A stretch of 64,000 nt of DNA, taken from the NCBI GenBank assembly GCA_949297145.1, contig CASFQO010000001.1, positions 1 to 64,000 of the forward strand. Reading direction: 5' to 3'. The position numbers were made by a program, and so were the translations under genes. Shown here in pieces: positions 1-7,784 of the stretch. Under the pieces are notes generated by a model. That model was not told where the DNA came from, searched no databases, and saw nothing but the letters and a program-made list of their open reading frames with translations. Positions within the stretch are counted from its first letter, which is position 1; each line of letters opens with the position of its first letter. The DNA is from an uncultured Alphaproteobacteria bacterium (GTDB lineage Bacteria > Pseudomonadota > Alphaproteobacteria > RF32 > CAG-239).

Positions 1-1
1 T

Positions 2-82
2 GGTGCGAATGAAGAAGTAATTAAAAATTATGTAAAGTATCAAGGACAAAGGGATTTAGGTCAACTCCATTTGGAGTTGTAA
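2..82 (+). CDS. C-terminal end of an unidentified protein, possibly an IS200/IS605-type transposase
   Basis: Only the last 26 codons lie in the window and the reading frame is open at the left edge. The tail reads VIKNYVKYQGQ and ends LHLEL before TAA. A short Tyr/Lys/Gln-rich tail followed at once by three hairpins is reminiscent of the end of a Y1 (IS200/IS605) transposase, whose elements carry subterminal hairpins. That reading is a resemblance only; no catalytic residue is visible. It could equally be the end of another small protein. Confidence 0.4.
   Translation, partial: GANEEVIKNYVKYQGQRDLGQLHLEL
62..79. repeat. 18-bp inverted repeat inside the left-edge reading frame
   Basis: The arms CAACTCCA and TGGAGTTG are separated by TT and overlap the last codons of the left-edge protein. 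It could be a subterminal hairpin of a mobile element or an early part of a terminator. Confidence 0.5.
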
Positions 83-84
83 AG

Positions 85-107
85 AAAGGCACCTTAATGG
101 TGCCTTT
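85..107. terminator. Hairpin terminator between convergent genes
   Basis: AAAGGCACC pairs with GGTGCCTTT across a TTAAT loop. The A-rich left arm and T-rich right arm let it act in both directions. It sits between the left-edge gene and the minus-strand gene ending at 143. Confidence 0.75.
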
Positions 108-114
108 CCAAGAA

Positions 115-132
115 CCCCGGGTTTACCCGGGG
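115..132. terminator. GC-rich hairpin next to the preceding terminator
   Basis: CCCCGGG pairs with CCCGGGG around TTTA, 10 bp beyond the stop of the minus-strand gene. It is GC-rich with no long T tract, so it may strengthen the neighbouring terminator or belong to a mobile-element end. Confidence 0.5.
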
Positions 133-142
133 ATATCTATTG

Positions 143-1135
143 TTAACGAGAAAAATCTGAAAATTTTTGCAATAAAGAAATCTCATCAGGAGCAAGAGAT
201 GTCTGTGCCGTATGTTCGGAAGATTTTTCGGGGATGCCTCTCTGTTCAATTTCATCACGAAGCTGCGGTGGAACAATTTTAGACGAAGCAACATTAGGTA
301 TCTTTTCTGCAGAAGTCATTTTGTTGGCATTATAAACATCTCTTGTTGCAAGTCCCGCATCAACCGCAACACTGGCAGCAGTCCCAACACCAGGAACACA
401 TCCGAGTGCACCGGAAGCAACTTCGCCGATAGCGCCTTTCCAGTCTCCGTCTTTAAGCCGTTGATAAGCAAAAACGCACCCCGCAGCCAAACTAACGACA
501 GGGATTTTCTTAACCAAAGATTTAAGAGCCGCTTTCCCCAAAATCTTAGAAGTCGCTTTTGTTGCTGATTTAGCTGCAGTTTTAGTTAAAACTTTAGAAG
601 AAGATTTACTCAAAAATTTCTTTTGCCCAATACGAGAAAGAGCTTCTTTGGCAGAAGATAATTTTTTTGAACGATTAAGAAATTTATCCATCTTATTAGC
701 TCTTTCAGCGGCTTCATTTTTAAGTTTTGCCGCTTTCTTCTGAGCTGCTTTTTTATTTTTTTTATTCTTTTTATTTTTATCTTTACGTTTTTTATCTAAC
801 TGGTCATCCATCTTGTCTTCAGATTCTTGAGAATATTTTTCATCTTTTTTAGAAGGCACTTTTTGCTCGGAATTATTTTGTTTATCTTTAGAAACTGGTG
901 TGATATTAACATGAACAAAGCCATTATTTGATGTAAAACGGATAGACTTTTTCTGCTCATCGGAAAGTTGAGACATAAGTTTATCAAAATCATCTTGAGA
1001 ACAGGTAAAAGAGGTAGCTGTATTGGAGGATGCAGCGAACAAAAAACTACTAAAATCGCCCTGAGATTTAAGAGCTTTTTTTAGGCCGGCATCTTGTGGG
1101 GTGCGAACATCTTGCGCTATATCTAAATTACTCAT
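143..1135 (-). CDS. Lys-rich protein with a C-terminal hydrophobic Gly/Ala segment, function unknown
   Basis: 330 aa with no signal peptide at the N-terminus. Residues about 80-190 are strongly lysine-rich low complexity (KNKKNKKNKKAAQKKAAKLK type), followed by Ser/Lys/Ala repeats. Residues about 210-270 form a hydrophobic Gly/Ala stretch (VVSLAAGCVFAYQRL, then GALGCVPGVGTAASVAVDAGLA) that resembles the membrane-active or pre-toxin segments of secreted toxins and effectors. I do not recognise a family. The start has a good ribosome site (GGGGAGGTAG just upstream). Two other lysine-rich proteins without signal peptides (40691-41602 and 52743-54209) make a class of similar composition. An effector role is speculation. 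Confidence 0.8.
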   Translation of the reverse strand: MSNLDIAQDVRTPQDAGLKKALKSQGDFSSFLFAASSNTATSFTCSQDDFDKLMSQLSDEQKKSIRFTSNNGFVHVNITPVSKDKQNNSEQKVPSKKDEKYSQESEDKMDDQLDKKRKDKNKKNKKNKKAAQKKAAKLKNEAAERANKMDKFLNRSKKLSSAKEALSRIGQKKFLSKSSSKVLTKTAAKSATKATSKILGKAALKSLVKKIPVVSLAAGCVFAYQRLKDGDWKGAIGEVASGALGCVPGVGTAASVAVDAGLATRDVYNANKMTSAEKIPNVASSKIVPPQLRDEIEQRGIPEKSSEHTAQTSLAPDEISLLQKFSDFSR

Positions 1136-1213
1136 AATCTACCTCCCCGATAAATTATTCATAAAATCAGTATAGCAGATTTTCAAAAGCAAATCAAGGA
1201 GTAAACGCACAAA

Positions 1214-1912
1214 CTATTGTTCTTTATGAATGCGTTTTTTTTGCGTAACTTCATCTTTGTATGAAAAATCAAAATAATATCCGTAAATACTGGCAGTTTG
1301 CTCTTTTTCTTTATTCTGTTTTTTAAATTGATATAGGGCGCGCCGCCGTTTTGCAGAGTTTGGGTAGTCATCACTGCTAAGAGACCCTCCGGCCATAAAG
1401 GTCGTATCAACATAAATTTTCTTGCCTTTATAATAAAAATAGTTCCAAGTGTGCGCATAGTTACGACGAACGGCTGCAGAAAAAGCCAAATGAGCCGGAT
1501 ACGCATATCCGTCAACGGTGCGAGCCGTGATGCCGGCTTTGCGACACATAGCCTGAAAAAGAGCGGCATAATCAACACAAATACCCACTCGTGAGCGTAA
1601 AAGTTTTGCAGGAGTTTGTTCTTGGTAACTTTTTCTCAAATAGGTGTCCTTATTTTCAGCTCCGTTATATAAAAAAGAATCATAATAGATATGAGAGGCT
1701 ATCCAAAAAGCGATAGATTTTGCTTTGTCATAGTCGTTATCAAAAGGTTTAGTAAGATATTTAACCAGAGGGGCAATATCTTTTTCAACATCAGCAGGAG
1801 CCTGCCGCACATAAGCCGCAATTTGTTTTGAGGAATATTGTTGAGCACAACAAATAGAAGAGGAATTGAGAATAAAAAAAGTACATAAAAACAAAGAAAT
1901 AAAAAAGCGCAT
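1214..1912 (-). CDS. Periplasmic transglutaminase-like cysteine protease family protein
   Basis: 232 aa from the ATG at 1912, preceded by CAGAGG. The upstream in-frame extension to 2029 has no ribosome site and would hide the signal peptide. Residues 1-23 form a signal peptide (RFFISLFLCTFFIL, then CCAQ). The transglutaminase-like core is visible: Cys112 in GICVDYAALF, His154 in YAHTWNYFYY and Asp169 in KIYVDTTF, the usual Cys-His-Asp triad. Such exported proteins act as proteases or crosslinkers in the envelope; the substrate is unknown. It stands alone between the Lys-rich gene and rplM, which is transcribed divergently. Confidence 0.88.
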   Translation of the reverse strand: MRFFISLFLCTFFILNSSSICCAQQYSSKQIAAYVRQAPADVEKDIAPLVKYLTKPFDNDYDKAKSIAFWIASHIYYDSFLYNGAENKDTYLRKSYQEQTPAKLLRSRVGICVDYAALFQAMCRKAGITARTVDGYAYPAHLAFSAAVRRNYAHTWNYFYYKGKKIYVDTTFMAGGSLSSDDYPNSAKRRRALYQFKKQNKEKEQTASIYGYYFDFSYKDEVTQKKRIHKEQ

Positions 1913-2064
1913 ACGTGAACCTCTGGTAAATAAAACATATAACAAGTATAGGAAAGAGAAAATTAAAAATCGCTTAAAGGGATAAAGATAATAAAAACAA
2001 TATGTTAGTTTAAGGTAACATAATACCATTAAATAACATAATGAAAATAAACAAAATTTTTATG

Positions 2065-2092
2065 TTGACAAACACAAAAATATCCCTATATT
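2065..2092 (+). promoter_or_regulatory. Promoter of the rplM-rpsI operon
   Basis: TTGACA at 2065-2070 and TATATT at 2087-2092 with a 16-bp spacer, about 44 nt before the rplM start. Confidence 0.7.
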
Positions 2093-2135
2093 AAACACGA
2101 ATTTGATTTAATTTTTTTAGAAAAGAGACCAAAAC

Positions 2136-2603
2136 ATGAATACATATGCAACAAAACCATCTGATATCAAAAGAAAATGGTATGTTGTTGACGCAACAGA
2201 CGTTGTATTAGGTCGTTTAGCAGCGCAAGTAGCAAAATTACTTCGTGGCAAAAACAAGCCTTACTTCACACCGAATTTGGATTGTGGCGACTATGTTGTT
2301 GTTATCAACGCAGACAAAGTAAAATTAACAGGCAAGAAATTGACTGATAAAAAGTATTATAAACACACAGGCTGGATTGGTGGCATCAAAGAAACCACAG
2401 CTGGCAAGATTTTAGACAGTCGTTTTCCTGAAAGAGTAATTGAAAAAGCAGTTGAACGTATGATTTCCCGCAACCCAATGGGACGTCAACAAATGACAAA
2501 ATTAAAAGTATATGCAGGTGAAAATCATCCACACGCAGCACAAAATCCTGAAGTTTTTGATATTGCGTCAATGAATGAAAAGAACAAAAGGAGTGAACTG
2601 TAA
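2136..2603 (+). CDS. rplM: Ribosomal protein uL13 (L13)
   Basis: 155 aa, the usual length of bacterial L13. The N-terminus ([19 protein letters not shown]) and the motifs [17 protein letters not shown] and [20 protein letters not shown] are characteristic. It is part of the large ribosomal subunit. AAAAGAGA lies just before the ATG. The stop codon overlaps the rpsI start in TAATG, so the two genes are translationally coupled, the classic rplM-rpsI pair. Confidence 0.98.
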   Translation: MNTYATKPSDIKRKWYVVDATDVVLGRLAAQVAKLLRGKNKPYFTPNLDCGDYVVVINADKVKLTGKKLTDKKYYKHTGWIGGIKETTAGKILDSRFPERVIEKAVERMISRNPMGRQQMTKLKVYAGENHPHAAQNPEVFDIASMNEKNKRSEL

Positions 2604-3088
2604 TGGCTAATAAGAAAATTGAATCTTTAACAGAAATCAAAGAAGCTGTTGCATCTTCCTCAGCAACTGTTGAAGCAAAACGTAAACCGTCACGTGACAA
2701 GCAAGGTCGTTCTTACGCTACAGGTAAAAGAAAGAACGCTGTTGCTCGTGTATGGATTATGCCTGGTAAAGGTAATATCACAATTAACGACAAACCGATT
2801 GACACATATTTTGCTCGTCCAGTTTTGAAAATGATCATTAACCAACCGTTTGAAATCACAAATCGTGAAAACGAATTTGATGTTGTATGCACAGTACAAG
2901 GCGGTGGTTTGTCAGGTCAAGCTGGTGCCATCAAACACGGTATTTCAAAAGCTTTGAATGAATATGAACCGGAACTTCGTTCTGTTTTGAAACAAGCTGG
3001 TTTCTTAACACGTGATGATCGTGTTGTAGAACGTAAGAAATACGGTCGTGCAAAAGCTCGTCGTTCATACCAATTCTCTAAACGTTAA
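2603..3088 (+). CDS. rpsI: Ribosomal protein uS9 (S9)
   Basis: 161 aa, longer than the roughly 130 aa E. coli S9 because of an N-terminal extension of about 33 residues before [16 protein letters not shown], as seen in Alphaproteobacteria. [19 protein letters not shown] and the basic C-terminal tail [14 protein letters not shown], which reaches the P-site tRNA, are present. It overlaps rplM by one base and is followed by a strong terminator. Confidence 0.98.
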   Translation: MANKKIESLTEIKEAVASSSATVEAKRKPSRDKQGRSYATGKRKNAVARVWIMPGKGNITINDKPIDTYFARPVLKMIINQPFEITNRENEFDVVCTVQGGGLSGQAGAIKHGISKALNEYEPELRSVLKQAGFLTRDDRVVERKKYGRAKARRSYQFSKR

Positions 3089-3117
3089 TTGGTATTACAA
3101 AAATATCAAATATTTTC

Positions 3118-3148
3118 AGAGGGTTGCAAGAAATTACAACCCTCTTTT
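3118..3148 (+). terminator. Terminator of rplM-rpsI
   Basis: GAGGGTTG (3119-3126) pairs with CAACCCTC (3137-3144) and is followed by TTTT. Confidence 0.85.
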
Positions 3149-3201
3149 AATTATCTGAAGAAAAAATCTTGGTAAAATATGAAAAGAGAGAGTTCTTCTA
3201 A

Positions 3202-3672
3202 ATGAGTATAGAAAAAGCGAGAGAATATCTAAAACAATTTGGCGCAGAGAATAGAATTTTAGAATTTCCGGTATCAAGTGCAACAGTAGAACTAGCTGCA
3301 CAAGCATTAGGATGCGAACCTAGCCGCATTGCTAAAACGTTGTCTTTTGCAATAAAAGATAAAGCTATATTAATTGTAATGGCGGGAGACTGTAAAATTG
3401 ATAATGCCAAGTACAAAACCTTGTTTCATGTTAAAGCAAAAATGTTGACAGCCGAAGAAGTGACCGACCGTATTGGACATGCAATAGGTGGTGTTTGTCC
3501 CTTTGGTGTACCGGAAGATGTTGAAATATTTTTGGACGAGTCTCTAAAAAGATTTCAAAGCGTATATCCAGCCTGTGGTAGTTCTAACAGTGCAATAGAA
3601 GTAACACCTGAAGAATTAAAAAATTATACGCCGACTTCAATATGGATTGATGTATGTAAACAAGCAACATAA
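3202..3672 (+). CDS. YbaK/EbsC-type aminoacyl-tRNA deacylase
   Basis: 156 aa, a single YbaK/aminoacyl-tRNA-editing domain. Visible family features are AAQALGCEPSRIAKTLSF with the conserved lysine, ILIVMAGDCKIDNAKYK, and the glycine-rich segment GHAIGGVCPFG. Relatives remove mischarged amino acids from tRNA (for example Cys or Ala from tRNA-Pro) as free-standing editing factors. The exact tRNA specificity cannot be read here. AGAGAG stands 10 nt before the ATG. It is a monocistronic gene after the rpsI terminator, converging with the next gene. Confidence 0.92.
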   Translation: MSIEKAREYLKQFGAENRILEFPVSSATVELAAQALGCEPSRIAKTLSFAIKDKAILIVMAGDCKIDNAKYKTLFHVKAKMLTAEEVTDRIGHAIGGVCPFGVPEDVEIFLDESLKRFQSVYPACGSSNSAIEVTPEELKNYTPTSIWIDVCKQAT

Positions 3673-3679
3673 GAAAGAA

Positions 3680-4258
3680 TTACCACTCAATAATTCCATT
3701 AAAAGGATGCTTAGCGCGCCAAGCTAAGAAATCTACAAAATTTGTAATGCCATCTTGAATGACTGCTTTATAATATTCCATACCGGAAATTTTAAGATGA
3801 TCAGGTGTGTCAAATTTGAGTTTAAGAATAGTCCGCTTCATGTCGTCAGTCATAGCATTTTTTATAGTATCGGCAATCCGCTCAAAATATCCATCATAAA
3901 AAGAACCGCTTTTGATTTGAATAAGATCTATTTGCCATAAACTTCCATCATTATTTTCATACCAAACGTGCCATTCAAAGCAACATTCATCAGTTTGTGC
4001 CAGATTGATGAATTCAATTTTTTTAACGGCAAAATTTTGCGCGATTTGTGAGATAACTGTAAAACTTTGAGAAACATCAAGTTCAGGAGTGTAAACATGA
4101 AAATCTATATCAAGGTGTTTTGCTAATACACCGATTCTAAGAGAACCGACCAGATTAATACGCGCCCCCACAGACTGCCATAAAGGAATAATACGACTGT
4201 CGTTTATAATTTTTTGAGCCATAGAGGTATTGAGGTGAGATTGTGCTAAATAATCCAT
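3680..4258 (-). CDS. Nucleotidyltransferase-fold protein, function unknown
   Basis: 192 aa from the ATG at 4258; a TTG seven codons upstream is the alternative start, and neither has a clear ribosome site. The segment VGSLRIGVLAKHLDIDFHVY resembles the G-S then D-x-D pattern of nucleotidyltransferase-fold proteins, with the metal-binding aspartates in DIDFHV. The middle is rich in Trp, Cys and acidic residues (CCFEWHVWY). I cannot assign a substrate. Confidence 0.75.
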   Translation of the reverse strand: MDYLAQSHLNTSMAQKIINDSRIIPLWQSVGARINLVGSLRIGVLAKHLDIDFHVYTPELDVSQSFTVISQIAQNFAVKKIEFINLAQTDECCFEWHVWYENNDGSLWQIDLIQIKSGSFYDGYFERIADTIKNAMTDDMKRTILKLKFDTPDHLKISGMEYYKAVIQDGITNFVDFLAWRAKHPFNGIIEW

Positions 4259-4327
4259 TTTACAAAACCATAAAATCAAGAAACTAACGAATATAATACC
4301 GCAATAAAAAGAATAGTAAACATAAAA

Positions 4328-4350
4328 AAACTCTCCGAAAAGGAGAGTTT
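4328..4350 (-). terminator. Terminator of the histidine phosphatase gene
   Basis: AAACTCTCC (4328-4336) pairs with GGAGAGTTT (4342-4350). On the minus strand the stem runs into seven T's. Confidence 0.85.
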
Positions 4351-4367
4351 GAATGCAAAGGAAAAAA

Positions 4368-4931
4368 TCATTTTAGAAGAGAACTGATTTTTTGCTTTTC
4401 ATCATCAGAAAGGGTGTCTTGTGTCCAAGCTACTAGCTGATGAAAGACCTCATTAGGGGGACATCCTTGGTTTGTGAGAAAATTTAAGGAACGATAGATT
4501 TTTCTGAATTTCGGTTCAAAAATCATTTCCCACTCCGGTGCTTCAAGAACAATCCATTCCGATGTATCAAGAGAGATGCCAAGTAATTCATGTATGGAAG
4601 GTTCATGCGTAACCCAAAGAAGCACATCTTGAGCTGCAAAATTTTTCTGAGCATCAGCTGCAAATCTTTTCGCAAAATAGGGCATACTGAGCGCACAAAA
4701 ATCTCTTAATTCATCTTTTGCAAAAAGAGGCACATTTCCCAAAGCCAAATTGATGACACAAGCAGTCTGCCACGCCCGTCTGATGGGGGATGCAAAAATA
4801 GCCGCCGGCAGTCCAAAAAATTGTTTCATACGACGAACTTTTAAAAACAACTCCTGAGCACACGTTTCAGTTAAGTTTTTGTAGATATCGTAATCACCAT
4901 GTCTAAAAATAATTAATCGTTTCATAGCCAT
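4368..4931 (-). CDS. Histidine phosphatase (phosphoglycerate mutase-like, SixA type)
   Basis: 187 aa. The N-terminal KRLIIFRHGDYD carries the catalytic RHG motif (His11). ASPIRRAWQTA holds the second conserved arginine, and WVTHEPS supplies the second catalytic histidine. Its small size and lack of a signal peptide suit the SixA-like cytosolic phosphohistidine phosphatases. Translation may start at the first Met or at the third codon (MKRL); neither has an evident ribosome site. It is monocistronic. Confidence 0.88.
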   Translation of the reverse strand: MAMKRLIIFRHGDYDIYKNLTETCAQELFLKVRRMKQFFGLPAAIFASPIRRAWQTACVINLALGNVPLFAKDELRDFCALSMPYFAKRFAADAQKNFAAQDVLLWVTHEPSIHELLGISLDTSEWIVLEAPEWEMIFEPKFRKIYRSLNFLTNQGCPPNEVFHQLVAWTQDTLSDDEKQKISSLLK

Positions 4932-5070
4932 AACTAAATTATATTAAAACAAAAGTAAAAATACATGGTTTGTCAATTTTTGTCAATACAAAAGAAAGAT
5001 GAGTTAAATAATTTTAAAACTATTCATGATAAACTAAAACCATCATAAAGAACATGAAAGGATATCCAAA

Positions 5071-6459
5071 ATGAATGCAGTAGCAATTCAAAACAAAGGA
5101 CGAATAAAACATCTTCTGCTATATGTTATTGCAGGTGTAGCCTCACTGGGTGGTTTGCTGTCAGGGTTTGACACAGGTGTAATTTCCGGAGCTTTATTAT
5201 ATATAAATGAAAGCTGGCCTTTAAGCACTTTGCAACAAGGTTGGGTAGTAAGTTCAGCCTTAGTAGGAGCCGTTGTCGGGGCTGCCGTTAATGGCGTATT
5301 AGCGGATGTATATGGGCGTAAAAAGGTAATTATTGCAACCGCGACAATTTTTGCCATAGGTTCATTAATGTGTGGCTTTGCACCAAGTGTTGGATGGTTG
5401 GTTTGTGGCCGCATGATATTAGGATTAGCAATCGGTATGGTGAATTTTGTTATTCCGCTGTATTTATCAGAGTTATCTCCGCAAAAAGTTAGAGGAATGT
5501 TGGTATCACTATATCAATTAGCAATAACGGCCGGAATTTTGTTCTCGTACTTAATCAACCGCATATTTGCATTATCGGAATATAACTGGCGCTGGATGCT
5601 GGGCGCAGGGCTAATACCTGCGGTGATTTTGCTTGTAGGAATTAGTTTTCTAGGGGATACACCGCGTTGGTTGATTAGCCGTCGCCGTTATAGTGAAGCC
5701 AAAGAAATTTTCAAAAAAATAGAGCCGGAAGATGATGCCGACCGACAAGTAAAAGAAATTCGAGCCACGTTGAAAGTAAGTACAAAGAAAACCGGAAGAG
5801 TTTTTGAACAATGGATGTTACGTCCCGTTCTTGTGGGTGTGTTTATTATGTTCATCCAAATCTGCACGGGAATAAATACCATTATTTACTATGCTGCTAC
5901 AATATTTAAGGCCGCAGGTTTTACGGATAACATCGGAGCGCTATATGCCTCTGTCGGTGTTGGCGTTGTAAATTTTGCGATGACCTTTGTAGCCATATTC
6001 TTTACGGATAGGTTAGGGCGCAAACCTTTATTGTATGCAGGCCTAAGCGGTATTACGATAAGTTTGTTTGTTCTGGCAATATCGTTCTGGTTGAGCAACA
6101 ATTATGGGTATAATACCAAATGGGTGGCCGTTGGTAGCATAGTAACGTTTATTGCAAGTTTTGCCTTTTCTTTAGGGCCGATAGCATGGATATTGATATC
6201 AGAAATTATGCCTTTAGCGATAAGAGGCACGGCAATGAGTATAGCAACAATGTCAAACTTTGTGTTTAACTTTATCGTTGCATTAATATTCCCAACACTA
6301 TTAGCCACCATCGGCGAAGCTCTAACGTTTAGTATATTCGGCGTAGTAGGTATTTTCAGCTTATTCTACACCTGGAAATATATTCCGGAAACCAAAGGGC
6401 GCTCGCTTGAGCAGATAGAACAAAACTGGCGAAGCGGAAAAGCAATCGCTGAGTTTTAA
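5071..6459 (+). CDS. Sugar porter of the major facilitator superfamily (sugar/H+ symporter type)
   Basis: 462 aa with twelve predicted membrane segments. Sugar-porter signatures are present in order: GFDTGVISGALL in TM1, GRKK at 82-85 after TM2, R-G after TM4 (SPQKVRGMLVSLYQ), DTPRWLISRRR before the central loop, QICTGINTIIYYA in TM7, DRLGRKPLL after TM8, and PETKGRSLEQIE at the C-terminus. XylE, GalP and AraE are relatives; the sugar cannot be told. AAAGGA lies 11 nt before the ATG. No sugar-catabolism genes are adjacent. Confidence 0.93.
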   Translation: MNAVAIQNKGRIKHLLLYVIAGVASLGGLLSGFDTGVISGALLYINESWPLSTLQQGWVVSSALVGAVVGAAVNGVLADVYGRKKVIIATATIFAIGSLMCGFAPSVGWLVCGRMILGLAIGMVNFVIPLYLSELSPQKVRGMLVSLYQLAITAGILFSYLINRIFALSEYNWRWMLGAGLIPAVILLVGISFLGDTPRWLISRRRYSEAKEIFKKIEPEDDADRQVKEIRATLKVSTKKTGRVFEQWMLRPVLVGVFIMFIQICTGINTIIYYAATIFKAAGFTDNIGALYASVGVGVVNFAMTFVAIFFTDRLGRKPLLYAGLSGITISLFVLAISFWLSNNYGYNTKWVAVGSIVTFIASFAFSLGPIAWILISEIMPLAIRGTAMSIATMSNFVFNFIVALIFPTLLATIGEALTFSIFGVVGIFSLFYTWKYIPETKGRSLEQIEQNWRSGKAIAEF

Positions 6460-6464
6460 ACTAA

Positions 6465-6497
6465 AAGAGCTCTCAATCAAATTGATTGGGAGCTCTT
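6465..6497. terminator. Bidirectional terminator between the sugar porter and a repeat-protein gene
   Basis: A 15-bp stem begins AAGAGCTC (6465-6472) and closes GAGCTCTT (6490-6497) with one T-G wobble. The flanks are A-rich on the left and T-rich on the right. Confidence 0.85.
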
Positions 6498-6508
6498 CAG
6501 TTTAAGGT

Positions 6509-7117
6509 TTAAGATAAGCAAAATTCTCTGAAGATATCAAGAAGTTTTTCATCATGCAGTTCGGCAAGCAAAGCGAGCGAAGATGGTTTAATCTGAGCAT
6601 ATTCAGAAACATAAATTCTGAAAAAGTCATAATTCTTTTGTTTAATCAGGTGTTGTTCAGCCTCTTCACTTAACGCATATTCTGCGACATATGCTTTGAA
6701 AAGTTTTTGAGAATGCTTTTCAATGAGCCTAATTTCACCATCAGGAGACAATTGCTCCTCAAGAAAGTAGCCGAGTAAAACATCTTCATCGGAAATGTCC
6801 ACCATAAATGCATGAAGTTCCTGCACAAAACAAAACTTATGAGCATACTTTAAAATCAGCTCCGTATCTTTTCTTTTAAGCAAAGCCTTTTCTGATGCGA
6901 CAAAAAACGGATCATCAGAAAAATAGATATAATCCAAAACAACCGGATGAGAGCGAGAAGTGATGAGTAGCAGCTCCGCTTTTTCACCAAGAGAAAATTG
7001 TTGCAGATATTTTAAGAGCCACGCATCTAATCCGTCACGCACAAAAATAAGTTCTTCATCTTCAGACATTTGTTGCTTATCAGCAAGAAATTTGTTCCAA
7101 ATCTCAATAGCTTTCAT
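6509..7117 (-). CDS. Helical-repeat protein, smallest member of a four-gene local family
   Basis: 202 aa, no signal peptide. It consists of about five units of roughly 33 residues with the pattern L-S-x-x-A-E-x-x-L-I-x-x-x-x-x-x-L-I-x-x-Y (for example ALSEEAEQHLIKQKNYDFFRIY). Such repeats should form a superhelical alpha-solenoid for protein binding. The three larger genes at 7785-12543 share this repeat. The gene has its own near-consensus promoter and a shared terminator, and lacks a Shine-Dalgarno sequence. Function unknown. Confidence 0.85.
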   Translation of the reverse strand: MKAIEIWNKFLADKQQMSEDEELIFVRDGLDAWLLKYLQQFSLGEKAELLLITSRSHPVVLDYIYFSDDPFFVASEKALLKRKDTELILKYAHKFCFVQELHAFMVDISDEDVLLGYFLEEQLSPDGEIRLIEKHSQKLFKAYVAEYALSEEAEQHLIKQKNYDFFRIYVSEYAQIKPSSLALLAELHDEKLLDIFREFCLS

Positions 7118-7166
7118 AATTGTAAAAAAATAAAATAGTACGACATAAAATTAAATTGATGCGCAC

Positions 7167-7194
7167 ATTATAAAGAGGAGCTTAAAATTGTCAA
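7167..7194 (-). promoter_or_regulatory. Promoter of the 202-aa repeat protein
   Basis: Read on the minus strand: TTGACA (7189-7194), 16-bp spacer, TATAAT (7167-7172), a full consensus match to both hexamers. A diverged copy of the repeat-family leader element lies at 7132-7147. Confidence 0.8.
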
Positions 7195-7203
7195 GAAAGG
7201 TTA

Positions 7204-7231
7204 TTGACAAAAAACAGAAAAAATATAAAAT
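7204..7231 (+). promoter_or_regulatory. Promoter of the 155-aa unknown protein
   Basis: TTGACA (7204-7209), 16-bp spacer, TAAAAT (7226-7231). It is arranged back to back with the divergent promoter at 7167-7194. Confidence 0.65.
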
Positions 7232-7275
7232 CTAAAACGATAACAAATTATTATAACAATTAAAAATATACACAT

Positions 7276-7743
7276 ATGATAACTCAAGAACAAGAACAGA
7301 AATTTCTTGCATATATCGAAAAAAATATGCATGTAAAATTAGTTTCTAAAAGAAATGATGTTTTCTTTTTTCAATACATTGGTCATAGCAGAGAGGGTGG
7401 TGCTGCAACCTACATTGCCGGAGCAAAATATGCTGCGAAAATAGAACCTGAAGAAATACAGGTATTGGTAGAATATCCAACCGCCCCATCAAAAAGAAAA
7501 TATGCATTTCATGGAAGCCGCCAGATAACCAAAATGTTATTAACCATGTATGGAGGGTATGTCTCCTTAGATCTATACTGGACTTTGGATAATGTTCGCA
7601 ATACGGGAAATATTCCGTTTGGGTACAACAAGCGCATAAACAGTATATATGATATAGAAGGCGACATCGTTGCAGAGCAAATATCCCACATGCAGGAGAA
7701 ATGCTATCAGGTAACTCCTCAACAATTGCAATCGGTAAAATAA
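7276..7743 (+). CDS. Hypothetical protein
   Basis: 155 aa, no signal peptide or membrane segment, mixed alpha/beta composition with many Tyr (KYAFHGSRQITKMLLTMYGGY). I do not recognise a family. It lies between members of the helical-repeat family, on the opposite strand, with its own promoter and a shared bidirectional terminator. No Shine-Dalgarno sequence precedes the ATG, as with its neighbours. Confidence 0.75.
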   Translation: MITQEQEQKFLAYIEKNMHVKLVSKRNDVFFFQYIGHSREGGAATYIAGAKYAAKIEPEEIQVLVEYPTAPSKRKYAFHGSRQITKMLLTMYGGYVSLDLYWTLDNVRNTGNIPFGYNKRINSIYDIEGDIVAEQISHMQEKCYQVTPQQLQSVK

Positions 7744-7745
7744 AA

Positions 7746-7769
7746 AAAGCCCCGAATTTTCGGGGCTTT
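7746..7769. terminator. Bidirectional terminator
   Basis: GCCCCGAA (7749-7756) pairs with TTCGGGGC (7759-7766), flanked by A's on the left and T's on the right. It separates two convergent genes. Confidence 0.9.
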
Positions 7770-7784
7770 AAAAGTAGCAAAATT

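Noticed and set aside
212-568. Open frame opposite the Lys-rich gene
   Set aside because: Shadow of the coding strand; it has no ribosome site and its composition mirrors the real gene.
1913-2029. N-terminal extension of the transglutaminase-like protein
   Set aside because: It precedes a good signal peptide with its own ribosome site and is not needed.
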